From Bacteroidales bacterium UBA6366 (GTDB taxonomy: Bacteria > Bacteroidota > Bacteroidia > Bacteroidales > UBA932): DNA of 17,175 nt. Made by a program: the position numbers and the translations under genes. A model generated the notes under the pieces. It saw only the letters and a program-made list of their open reading frames with translations. It ran no database searches and was not told the origin of the DNA. The stretch's first letter is position 1, and each line of letters begins with the position of its first letter. The stretch lies in the NCBI GenBank assembly GCA_002438845.1, contig DJRG01000099.1, forward strand, positions 1 to 17,175, in the 5' to 3' direction. Of the stretch, positions 1 to 8,082 are shown piece after piece.

Positions 1-3000
1 TCAACCCGAACATCGCCACCGTGCAGACCTCGGAAGGTGTGGCCGACAAGATTTACTTCTTGCCTGTCACCCCGTTCTTCGTCGAAAAAGTCATCGCCAA
101 AGAGCAACCACAAGGCATTCTCCTCTCGTTCGGTGGTCAAACCGCCCTAAACTGCGGTGTTGAACTGTATGAGAAGGGCATTCTGGACAAGTACAATGTG
201 CAAGTGCTTGGCACCCCTGTCCAGGCGATCATGGACACAGAGGATCGTGACCTCTTCATCAAGAAACTCGACGAGATTGGAGTGAAGACCATCAAGTCCC
301 ATCCGGCATCTAGCATAGAGGAGGCCAGGAAGGCCGCACACGAGCTCGGTTTCCCGCTCATCGTACGTGCCGCTTACGCCCTCGGCGGACTCGGTTCCGG
401 CTTCTGCGACAACGACGAGCAGCTTGACGAACTCTGCGAAAAAGCATTTTCATTCTCTCCGCAGGTGCTTGTGGAAAAGTCCCTTAAGGGATGGAAGGAA
501 ATTGAATATGAAGTTGTGCGCGACCGCTATGACAACTGTATCACAGTCTGCAACATGGAAAACTTCGATCCGCTCGGAATCCACACCGGAGAGAGCATCG
601 TGGTGGCTCCGTCGCAGACCCTGTCCAACAACGATTACTATTTCTTGCGCGAACTCTCAATCAAGATTGTCCGCCACATCGGAATAGTGGGCGAGTGCAA
701 CGTCCAGTACGCCTACGACCCAGATGCCATGGACTACCGTGTCATCGAAGTCAACGCGCGTCTTAGCCGTTCTTCAGCCCTCGCCTCAAAGGCCACAGGC
801 TATCCACTTGCTTTCGTAGCCGCCAAGCTTGGACTTGGCTACGGCCTGTTCGACCTGAAGAACTCAGTTACCAAGACAACCCCGGCATTCTTCGAGCCTG
901 CCCTTGACTACATAGTCTGCAAGATTCCTCGCTGGGACCTCAGCAAATTCCACGGAGTCTCCCGCAAGATCGGATCTTCGATGAAGTCCGTCGGTGAGGT
1001 GATGGCCATCGGCCGCAGCTTTGAGGAAGCCATCCAGAAAGGTCTTCGAATGATCGGCCAGGGCGCTCACGGATTCGTGGGCAACAAGGAATTCCATGTC
1101 GCAGATGTGGACGAAGCCCTCCGCGAGCCTACCGACAAGCGCATATTCGTAATTTCCAAGGCAATGCGAGCCGGCTACACGGTCGATCAGATCCACGATC
1201 TGACCAAGATTGACAAGTGGTTCCTGAACAAACTGGAGAACATCGTCAAGACCTACGAGGACATGAACTCGTACGACAAACTTGAGGATATGCCGACCGA
1301 ACTTCTGCGCCTCGCCAAGCAAGAAGGCTTCTCTGATTTCCAGATCCAGAGAGCCGTATGGAAGGACACCGGTGCTGTCACCGCCAATATGGACATGGTT
1401 CGTGAGTACAGGAAATCTCTCGGAATCGTCCCGGTTGTCAAGCAGATAGACACCCTTGCTGCCGAGTTCCCGGCGCAGACGAACTACCTCTACCTGACCT
1501 ATAACGGCACCAAGAGTGACATTGAATATGAGAACGACGGCAAATCCGTGATTGTTCTCGGCTCTGGAGCCTACAGGATCGGTTCATCGGTAGAGTTTGA
1601 CTGGTGCTCGGTGACCTGCCTCCAGACAATCCAGAAACAGGGGTATAGGGGAGTGCTGATCAACTATAATCCGGAGACAGTCTCCACAGACTACGATATG
1701 TGTGACCGACTCTATTTCGATGAGCTCACATTCGAGAGGGTGATGGACATCATAGACCTTGAGCATCCGCACGGCGTTGTCGTTTCTGTAGGAGGTCAGA
1801 TTCCGAACAATCTCGCCCTCAAACTCCACAAGCATAATGTTCCTATCCTTGGAACAGCCGCCGAGGACATCGACAAGGCCGAGGACCGTCACAAGTTTTC
1901 CAGCATTGTGGACAGCCTTGGGGTTGACCAGCCGGAATGGAGCGAGCTCACCACTGTTGACGAAGTGGACAACTTCATCAAGAAAGTTGGATTCCCTGTT
2001 CTCGTCAGGCCATCTTACGTACTTTCCGGCGCGGCGATGAACGTCTGCCACGACGAGGAGAAACTTAGGCATTTCCTCAGTCTCGCCGCGGAAGTCTCTC
2101 AGGAACACCCGGTCGTTATAAGCAAATTCTACATGAGAAGCAAGGAGATCGAGTTCGACGCTGTCGCCGACAACGGTGAAATCCTCGCTTATGCGATCTC
2201 GGAGCACATTGAATATGCCGGAGTCCATTCCGGTGACGCCACGATTCAGTTCCCTCCGCAGAAACTGTATGTCGAAACCGTGCGCAGGATCAAGAAAATC
2301 GCGCGCGCGATCGCCGGAGCGCTCAGCATCTCAGGTCCGTTCAACATTCAGTTCCTTGCCAAAGAGAACGCCATAAAAGTCATTGAGTGTAACCTGAGAG
2401 CTTCCAGAAGTTTCCCGTTTGTGTCCAAGGTGCTTAAGATTGATTTCATCGAGCTTGCCACCAAGGTCATGCTCGGCCTTCATCCTGCCGCTCCGCAGAA
2501 GAGTGCCTTTGACCTGGACTATGTCGGTGTGAAGTCCTCGCAGTTCTCGTTTGCAAGGCTTGAGGAGGCAGACCCTATGCTGGGTGTGGACATGTCTTCG
2601 ACCGGTGAGGTCGGCTGTCTGGGCGATGACCTTAACGAGGCCCTTCTGAAATCCGTTCTTTCCGTAGGGCAGAGGATTCCAGAAAAAAGGATACTTCTTT
2701 CAACCGGTGATCCGCTTCAGAAGGCGGACATGTTGAACGCATGCAGGCTTCTCGTCGATAATGGCTATGAGCTTTACGCCACCGGCGGCACGTACAAGTA
2801 CCTTGTCGAGAACAGCGTTCCTGCGACCAAGGTGCTCTGGCCAAGCGAATGTGAGAACCCTAACTTCAAGGGGAGGTTCAAGCCGGCGCTGGATATGATT
2901 CAGAACAAGGAAGTTGACATGGTGATTAACATCCCTAAGAACTTCTCAGAACTTGAGTTGTCCAACGGTTACCAAATCAGAAGAGCGGCCATTGACTTCA

Positions 3001-3104
3001 ACGTCACCCTCTTCACCAACGCCCGCCTCGCCACCGCATTCATCCGTGCCTTCTGTTCCACCAGCATCAACGACATCCAGATCAAGTCCTGGGATCAGTA
3101 TTGA
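1..3104 (+). CDS. carB: Carbamoyl-phosphate synthase large subunit (5' partial)
   Basis: Uses ammonia from the CarA glutaminase subunit, bicarbonate and 2 ATP to make carbamoyl phosphate for pyrimidines and arginine; cytoplasmic. The frame is open from base 3 (N-P-N-I-A-T-V-Q-T), so the GTG at 21 is internal and the start lies outside the window; compared with the usual ~1,070 residues, about 40-50 are missing. The 1,033 visible residues hold the first ATP-grasp half (LIVRAAYALGGLGSG), the oligomerisation region, the second ATP-grasp half from about residue 514 (VLGSGAYRIG, LVRPSYVLSG, ECNLRASRS) and a C-terminal MGS-like regulatory domain from about residue 896 (ELYATGGTYKYL). No frameshift is seen. 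carA is not in the window. Several segments look more like animal CPS than E. coli CarB (see findings). Convergent with rho, with a repeat pair and terminator between them. The identity is secure. Confidence 0.97.
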   Translation, partial: NPNIATVQTSEGVADKIYFLPVTPFFVEKVIAKEQPQGILLSFGGQTALNCGVELYEKGILDKYNVQVLGTPVQAIMDTEDRDLFIKKLDEIGVKTIKSHPASSIEEARKAAHELGFPLIVRAAYALGGLGSGFCDNDEQLDELCEKAFSFSPQVLVEKSLKGWKEIEYEVVRDRYDNCITVCNMENFDPLGIHTGESIVVAPSQTLSNNDYYFLRELSIKIVRHIGIVGECNVQYAYDPDAMDYRVIEVNARLSRSSALASKATGYPLAFVAAKLGLGYGLFDLKNSVTKTTPAFFEPALDYIVCKIPRWDLSKFHGVSRKIGSSMKSVGEVMAIGRSFEEAIQKGLRMIGQGAHGFVGNKEFHVADVDEALREPTDKRIFVISKAMRAGYTVDQIHDLTKIDKWFLNKLENIVKTYEDMNSYDKLEDMPTELLRLAKQEGFSDFQIQRAVWKDTGAVTANMDMVREYRKSLGIVPVVKQIDTLAAEFPAQTNYLYLTYNGTKSDIEYENDGKSVIVLGSGAYRIGSSVEFDWCSVTCLQTIQKQGYRGVLINYNPETVSTDYDMCDRLYFDELTFERVMDIIDLEHPHGVVVSVGGQIPNNLALKLHKHNVPILGTAAEDIDKAEDRHKFSSIVDSLGVDQPEWSELTTVDEVDNFIKKVGFPVLVRPSYVLSGAAMNVCHDEEKLRHFLSLAAEVSQEHPVVISKFYMRSKEIEFDAVADNGEILAYAISEHIEYAGVHSGDATIQFPPQKLYVETVRRIKKIARAIAGALSISGPFNIQFLAKENAIKVIECNLRASRSFPFVSKVLKIDFIELATKVMLGLHPAAPQKSAFDLDYVGVKSSQFSFARLEEADPMLGVDMSSTGEVGCLGDDLNEALLKSVLSVGQRIPEKRILLSTGDPLQKADMLNACRLLVDNGYELYATGGTYKYLVENSVPATKVLWPSECENPNFKGRFKPALDMIQNKEVDMVINIPKNFSELELSNGYQIRRAAIDFNVTLFTNARLATAFIRAFCSTSINDIQIKSWDQY

Positions 3105-3114
3105 TTCTCCTCAC

Positions 3115-3187
3115 CGGTCACTGAGCCTGTCGAAGTGACCGAAACTAACAGGAATTAACAAGAGTCACTTCGACAGGCTCAGCGACC
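3115..3187. repeat. Inverted pair of REP-like hairpin repeats
   Basis: Two 25-nt units, 3116-3140 and 3163-3187, lie in opposite orientation 22 nt apart and match at 23 of 25 positions. Each unit can also fold on itself: the left one pairs GGTCAC with GTGACC around a 13-nt centre (TGAGCCTGTCGAA), and 3115 can pair with 3141. The right unit, read on the minus strand, differs at two positions, both giving G-U in place of a Watson-Crick pair. The layout resembles a bacterial interspersed palindromic pair in a gene-poor gap. From memory, the core TTCGACAGGCTCAG is dispersed in many unrelated bacterial genomes; no other full copy is in this window. Confidence 0.75.
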
Positions 3188-3194
3188 AAATATT

Positions 3195-3226
3195 AAAGGC
3201 GACTGAAAATATTCAATCGCCTTTGT
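3195..3226. terminator. Bidirectional intrinsic terminator between carB and rho
   Basis: AAAGGCGA (3195-3202) pairs perfectly with TCGCCTTT (3217-3224); inside, TGAA (3204-3207) pairs with TTCA (3212-3215) after one C/A mismatch, leaving an AATA loop. T-rich sequence follows on the + strand (CTTTGTTTGT), and on the minus strand the stem ends in CGCCTTTAATATTT. The position between two convergent stop codons fits termination from both sides. Confidence 0.75.
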
Positions 3227-3246
3227 TTGTATATTCCTAAAGTCAA

Positions 3247-5124
3247 TTAGAAAGTGTCGTAGTACTTGGCGTCACGAGGGGTGACCTTGTTCATGTTGTC
3301 AAGGAGCATGTCATTGGTCTTGTACTCGTCCATGAGCTGAAGCATGAAGTTCATCGCCTCTGTCGGATTCATGTCGGCAAGAAGCTTGCGCAGAATCCAG
3401 ATCCTGTTGGCGGCCTCTCGGCTGTAGAGAAGATCATCACGTCTGGTGCTGGACAGTACCACATTGACAGCAGGGAAGATACGCCTGTTGGCAAGGGTTC
3501 TGTCAAGCTGGAGTTCCATATTGCCGGTACCCTTGAACTCCTCGAAGATCACCTCGTCCATCTTGGAGCCGGTCTCTGTCAACGCCGTGGCAAGTATTGT
3601 CAGCGAACCGCCACCCTCGATGTTACGCGCGGCGCCGAAGAAACGCTTAGGCTTCTGAAGGGCGTTGGCATCCACACCACCGGTCAAAACTTTTCCCGAA
3701 GCAGGCTGAACAGTATTGTACGCACGTGCGAGACGGGTGATCGAATCAAGCAGGATCACAACATCGTGACCGCATTCAACGAGTCTGCGGGCCTTCTCCA
3801 AAACCATATTGGCGACTTTCACATGCCTTTCCGCCGGCTCATCGAATGTAGAGGCCACAACCTCGGCCTTCACGCTGCGGCTCATGTCGGTGACCTCTTC
3901 CGGACGCTCGTCAATGAGAAGGACTATCTCGTAAACCTCCGGATGATTGTCAGCTATGGCATTTGCTATTGACTTAAGCAGCATTGTCTTACCAGTCTTC
4001 GGCTGAGAGACGATAAGGCCGCGCTGGCCCTTTCCGATAGGGGTGAACATGTCCACGATACGGCAGGATGGATCGCTCTGATGTCCATGCCCGAGAAGGT
4101 TGAACTTCTCGTTCGGGAACAAAGGAGTAAGGAAATCAAACGGAACCCTGTCACGAATGTAGTCAGGAGTCCTGCCGTTGATGTAGTTGATCTTGACAAG
4201 AGGGAAATACTTGTCGCCTTCCTTCGGAGGACGAATCTCACCGGTGACCGTGTCCCCGGACTTCAGGGCATTGTTCTTTATCTGGCTCTGGCTGACATAA
4301 ATGTCATCAGGAGAATTCAGATAGTTGTAGTCGGAGGAACGAAGGAATCCATATCCGTCCGGCATGATCTCAAGCACACCTGTAGCCTCGACGGTGCCGT
4401 CAAACTCGATTTCCGGCGCCTTCGGCCTTTGGTTAGGGTTCTGGAAATTCTGAGGTTTCTGCTGATTAGGATTCTGACCGTTCTGCCCCTGAAACTTGTT
4501 CTTCTGCTTCCTGCGGCTCATGTCGACGTGGGCTGCCGGATCATCTTTCAGATCATCAAACAGAGCATGAATGAACTCCTTGCCATTGACAGGTTTGTCA
4601 GGCTGAGACTGCGGAGTGTCCGCAACCGGTAAGACCTCTTCCGGGCCCACGTTTTTTTCAGCGTCCGTTTCCGGCTTGTTGTCTGAGACCGGTACGGTAG
4701 CCACGGCCTGAGGCTGAACAGATGCGGACTTAGGCTTGCGTCCTCTTTTCTTAGGAGCCGGTTTAGCGTCTTGCGTTTGGACCGGTGCCTGCTGATCAAC
4801 CTTTGGCTCGTCAGCCTTCCTGTTCCTTGGCTCGTTCTTTGACTCCGGTTCATCCTTGGACTTCTTATTGTCGTTGTTCGCCACCGCAGGTTTGGACTCC
4901 TGTGGTTTGGCCTGCTCCGGAAGCGGATTCTTACGCGGTCTGCCACGCTTTGCTTTCGGTTTTTCTATCGGCTGGAGAGAGGCCGCGGCGGCCTGGGCGT
5001 CCAATATCGCGAATGAAAGATTCTCATCCGTGAATTTTTTGATGTTCTTAATCTGGTGCTCCTGAGCCACTTTTTCAAGTTGCTCTCTGCTCATCTGAGT
5101 GAGTTCAAATAAATTATAAGGCAT
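3247..5124 (-). CDS. rho: Transcription termination factor Rho with long disordered insert
   Basis: Hexameric RNA-dependent ATPase that ends transcription at Rho-dependent sites. The 625 residues are about 200 more than E. coli Rho (419). Order: N-terminal Rho_N helical domain (1-45); a charged, Pro/Lys/Gln-rich insert (about 50-240) predicted disordered; cold-shock RNA-binding domain with GYGFLRS (257-263); RecA-type ATPase with Walker A KTGKT (376-380), LLIDERPEE, Walker B ending at D460 (VVILLDSITR), and the loop segments SGKVLTGGVDANAL and FKGTGNMEL. All catalytic elements look intact. The insert carries two AT-hook-like motifs (KRGRPRK 59-65, KRGRKPK 126-132) and an N/Q/G-rich stretch (about 207-234). 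The start is ATG; no Shine-Dalgarno is visible. A promoter lies about 100 nt upstream, giving a long leader that would suit Rho autoregulation (inference). Confidence 0.98.
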   Translation of the reverse strand: MPYNLFELTQMSREQLEKVAQEHQIKNIKKFTDENLSFAILDAQAAAASLQPIEKPKAKRGRPRKNPLPEQAKPQESKPAVANNDNKKSKDEPESKNEPRNRKADEPKVDQQAPVQTQDAKPAPKKRGRKPKSASVQPQAVATVPVSDNKPETDAEKNVGPEEVLPVADTPQSQPDKPVNGKEFIHALFDDLKDDPAAHVDMSRRKQKNKFQGQNGQNPNQQKPQNFQNPNQRPKAPEIEFDGTVEATGVLEIMPDGYGFLRSSDYNYLNSPDDIYVSQSQIKNNALKSGDTVTGEIRPPKEGDKYFPLVKINYINGRTPDYIRDRVPFDFLTPLFPNEKFNLLGHGHQSDPSCRIVDMFTPIGKGQRGLIVSQPKTGKTMLLKSIANAIADNHPEVYEIVLLIDERPEEVTDMSRSVKAEVVASTFDEPAERHVKVANMVLEKARRLVECGHDVVILLDSITRLARAYNTVQPASGKVLTGGVDANALQKPKRFFGAARNIEGGGSLTILATALTETGSKMDEVIFEEFKGTGNMELQLDRTLANRRIFPAVNVVLSSTRRDDLLYSREAANRIWILRKLLADMNPTEAMNFMLQLMDEYKTNDMLLDNMNKVTPRDAKYYDTF

Positions 5125-5225
5125 AAACTTAAGCGATTCCGGAGTTACAATACCGGACTTGATTTCAGAAAAAATATTATCTTGGATTATCAGCCCTCAG
5201 GCTTCTGCCTAAAATAGTCAGCACG

Positions 5226-5257
5226 CAAATATAAGACATTTATAATAAATATCCAAA
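5226..5257 (-). promoter_or_regulatory. Bacteroides-type promoter for rho
   Basis: On the minus strand TTTG (5257-5254) is followed after exactly 20 nt by TATATTTG (5233-5226), a full match to the Bacteroides primary-sigma consensus TTTG-N19-21-TAnnTTTG. The -33 element directly abuts the lptD stop codon (5260-5258). Transcription would start near 5218-5220, leaving a rho leader of about 95 nt. That leader contains small hairpins, AGGC-AGAA-GCCT near 5200 and TCCGG/CCGGA at 5138-5157, and no ORF that I can support. Confidence 0.75.
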
Positions 5258-8041
5258 CTATTTGTCCCAATAACTGGTACTTTTCTTGAACCTAAGCAGG
5301 TCAGCCAGAGCCGCCGCATTCGCGGAAATCAGGAATGAATATGACTGATACATACCGGACGGCACCCAAGAGACGGAAATGTTGAAGCAGTGAAGGTCAT
5401 ACCGGAAGGAAAACTGCGTGGTGGTCATCTTCATTGCCGTGAAATCCCATCCAGACTGCGCTTGGATTGACATCTTTGGGGTCAACTGGACGTTACCCTG
5501 AACACCAAGGGTCTGAGTGATGTTGTCCTTCTTGCTCAACAGATTGTTCGCATAGGAATACGAGCGGTTCATCGAGAAGTTATAATTGAAATTGACGCTC
5601 CACGGCACGTTAGGATTGGTGTAATACAACCATCCTCCTGGAATATACTCACCTGTCAACGGATGGTAGTATATTCTTCGATAATAGTCGGCCGCATTGC
5701 CTGAGCCGCCCTCCCCGCCGGAGGAATTAGAGCCATCGTTACCCTTGACAGTACCTTTTCCTGACAATGAATATGACAGTGATCCGCTCACATTTGTGAG
5801 CCTCAGAGGCACGCCGTTCTCAACGATGTTGTACTTGTTGACCCTTTGTCCTCTCTCGTTGATCGCGTACGGATCAAAGTTCATGTTGCCGTTGATTCCG
5901 AGCTTGCCGAAGATCGATGTGGACATGGAGATTCCCACATTGTTCATCTTCAATGAATCCGCAAGGAAATTGTAGCCGGTGGAAATGTTGAGCTGATCCA
6001 GGATCTTGACTTTCTTGGAGCCCTTGCCGGTCGTGTCGCTCATGTCACGCACCTTCGCCTCCAGATTATTCCCGATCGAAATGCTCATTGTGGCGGATCT
6101 GCCCTTTCCCGGAGCGGAATTAATCTGCCCCTGATAGATGTTGTAGTCGTAGGACTTCTGCACACCGAGCGTGTCGATATAGTTTAGCGTGCGCCACCCG
6201 TTGAACGCCTTGCCTTTCTCCGGACTGAAGCTCATGCTGACACTTGGAGAAATGACATGCCTCAATGCCTGAACCTTGTGGAACTTTCCAAAATTATACA
6301 TTCCGTAGAGACGGGTGCTCATCGAAACGGAGCCGGAATAATTGTGGGTCGCCCCGAAAGTCCCGAACTGCTTGCCCATCTCGGTCTTCACGCTGTTGGT
6401 CTCCGGGTCGAAGTAGGCCTCGCTCTTCCTGAAGAACCAGTTCATGCCATAGCTGACGTTAGGAGCCACATTCAAGTATTTGAACAACGTGAAGTCAGGA
6501 AGTTTGATGGAGAAGTTATGAGCCATTCCATTCTGGAACTTGTCCATGAATCCCGGTTCCCCGAACTCGGAAGCCTTGAAATTAATCTTGTTCTGAAGGG
6601 AAGTGTTGTAGCCAAGCGCGAACTTCTCGTAGAACCGCTCCTTTCCGACCCTGTTCTTGATCTTGAACGGATAGAAAGTCGACACGGAAAATGTCACGTT
6701 AGGCAGGGTGAATGAATATGAGCTGTCCCTCGAGTTCTGGCTGTGCAGGGCATTGACCGAAAGGTTGAACTTGCCGTTCCAGTTCTTTGAATATGACACC
6801 GAGGACGATATCTGGTTCTGAAGGGCTTCAGACACGGAGTGCGAGTTGTACCGGCTGTTAGAAGGGCTGGAGAAGTTGACCGACGCGGAGAACGACGTCC
6901 CTGGATGAGCCTTGGAATCCTGGGAGTGTGACCATCTTACTCCGAAGTTTTTGCTTTGGAAAAAGTCCGTGCTCCCTTTCTCTCCTGTCTGGTCGACGGA
7001 ATAGTTGACGGCCAGATTGCCGCTGAACTTGTACTTCACCATGTACCGGGAGTTCAGATTGGCGGCCCAGGACCCCAAGGTGTAATAGTCACCGGTCAGC
7101 GACATGTCGAAATAGTCACCCAGCACAAAGTACATTCCGGCGTCCCTCAAGTAGAAACCACGGGCGTTCTCCTCCCCGAAAGACGGCATAAGAAGACCGG
7201 TGGCCCTGTCCGGACGCTTGGGAATGAAACCGAAAGGTATACCGATCGGAAGGTCGACGTCCTCCACCACGATGTGTGCCGGTCCGAACACAGTCTTTTG
7301 TGACGGCTTGGTCACGACCTTGGCAGTGGACAATTTGAGATAGTAGTGGGGATGCTCGAGATCGCAGACAGTGTATTTGCCTTTGGTGATGTTGATGGAC
7401 TTGTCCGGCATCATCTTGATGTTCTTTCCATGAAGAATCCCGTCATCCTCCTTCGTGATCATGTTCGTGATCCTGGCCTTGCGGGTGTTGAAATTGTACC
7501 GGACCTCCTCCATGTTGAAAGTCTGCCCTCCCTGAGTCATCTCCGGCTGTCCCTTCCACTCCTTAGACAGGCTGTCGTAGGTGCCTCTCGCGAAGACCGT
7601 TCCGGTGGACATGTCATATTCCATGTAGTCGGCCTTGAGCTTGATGTTATCATAGGAGACCTCCACATCGCCCCAGTAGTACATCTTGCGCTGTCCGTTC
7701 GAAAAATCCTGCCTTATGGAATCCTTGGCTCCCGAAAACGCCGGGCGGGACAGGGAACTCTTGTCCAACAAGGCAATGGAGTCCGCCCTGAAAGTCGAAT
7801 CCGCCACCCTTAGGGAGTCGCGTCTTCTGGCAAGGGAGTCCTGAATCGGAGACACGGAATCAATCGGTTGGGATACGAAATTCCGGACGACCGGTCTGGT
7901 GGAGTCAGGCACAACTTCAGTCCCGGCAGCCTTTCTCAGGTTCCGGTCCCTCCTCACATCCTGTCCGAACATAGTCAGCCCCGTCAGCGCCACAAGCCCC
8001 GCGATGAGGATAATATTATATGAATGCTTCTTGAATTGCAA
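5258..8041 (-). CDS. lptD: LPS-assembly outer-membrane protein LptD
   Basis: Outer-membrane beta-barrel that, with LptE, receives LPS from the periplasmic Lpt bridge and places it in the outer leaflet. An N-terminal signal peptide (residues 1-26, Lys then a hydrophobic core ending M-F-G-Q) precedes a polar region rich in repeated D-S pairs (about 40-105), an OstA/LptA-like jellyroll (about 115-250: YYWGDVEVSYDNIKLKADYM), then a long barrel of alternating residues with many Tyr and Phe. A Gly/Ser/Asn-rich run (K-G-N-D-G-S-N-S-S-G-G-E) sits in one late loop. Exactly two cysteines occur, C226 and C885. The start must be TTG at 8041: the codon just before is TAA, and the next ATG (codon 24) would remove the signal peptide. 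Typical length for Bacteroidota LptD. The family call rests on the N-terminal domain and overall form. Confidence 0.9.
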   Translation of the reverse strand: MQFKKHSYNIILIAGLVALTGLTMFGQDVRRDRNLRKAAGTEVVPDSTRPVVRNFVSQPIDSVSPIQDSLARRRDSLRVADSTFRADSIALLDKSSLSRPAFSGAKDSIRQDFSNGQRKMYYWGDVEVSYDNIKLKADYMEYDMSTGTVFARGTYDSLSKEWKGQPEMTQGGQTFNMEEVRYNFNTRKARITNMITKEDDGILHGKNIKMMPDKSINITKGKYTVCDLEHPHYYLKLSTAKVVTKPSQKTVFGPAHIVVEDVDLPIGIPFGFIPKRPDRATGLLMPSFGEENARGFYLRDAGMYFVLGDYFDMSLTGDYYTLGSWAANLNSRYMVKYKFSGNLAVNYSVDQTGEKGSTDFFQSKNFGVRWSHSQDSKAHPGTSFSASVNFSSPSNSRYNSHSVSEALQNQISSSVSYSKNWNGKFNLSVNALHSQNSRDSSYSFTLPNVTFSVSTFYPFKIKNRVGKERFYEKFALGYNTSLQNKINFKASEFGEPGFMDKFQNGMAHNFSIKLPDFTLFKYLNVAPNVSYGMNWFFRKSEAYFDPETNSVKTEMGKQFGTFGATHNYSGSVSMSTRLYGMYNFGKFHKVQALRHVISPSVSMSFSPEKGKAFNGWRTLNYIDTLGVQKSYDYNIYQGQINSAPGKGRSATMSISIGNNLEAKVRDMSDTTGKGSKKVKILDQLNISTGYNFLADSLKMNNVGISMSTSIFGKLGINGNMNFDPYAINERGQRVNKYNIVENGVPLRLTNVSGSLSYSLSGKGTVKGNDGSNSSGGEGGSGNAADYYRRIYYHPLTGEYIPGGWLYYTNPNVPWSVNFNYNFSMNRSYSYANNLLSKKDNITQTLGVQGNVQLTPKMSIQAQSGWDFTAMKMTTTQFSFRYDLHCFNISVSWVPSGMYQSYSFLISANAAALADLLRFKKSTSYWDK

Positions 8042-8049
8042 TTATTTTC

Positions 8050-8057
8050 TAAATTTG
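8050..8057 (+). promoter_or_regulatory. -7 box of the amidase promoter
   Basis: TAAATTTG matches TAnnTTTG and lies 25 nt before the amidase TTG start. The upstream -33 element is weak (CTTG at 8030-8033, spacing 16). The box sits 7 nt from the opposing lptD -7 box, so the two polymerase footprints would overlap. Confidence 0.5.
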
Positions 8058-8064
8058 CAAAAGA

Positions 8065-8072
8065 CAAATATA
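8065..8072 (-). promoter_or_regulatory. -7 box of the lptD promoter
   Basis: Minus-strand TATATTTG matches TAnnTTTG. It lies 23 nt before the lptD TTG, so the leader would be only about 15-20 nt. No clear TTTG is found at the expected -33 distance; the nearest is a weak TTGC near 8096-8099. Confidence 0.55.
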
Positions 8073-8082
8073 CTACAAAATT

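Noticed and set aside
3116..3187. CRISPR array or transposon end
   Set aside because: Only two units, in inverted not direct orientation, with no further repeats or spacers, no transposase nearby and no visible target duplication.
4081..4632. 183-codon frame antisense to rho
   Set aside because: A shadow of the rho frame; no recognisable domain, no promoter or start context of its own. The same applies to the long frames antisense to carB (1584-2228), lptD (7346-7813) and pepD (11689-12393).
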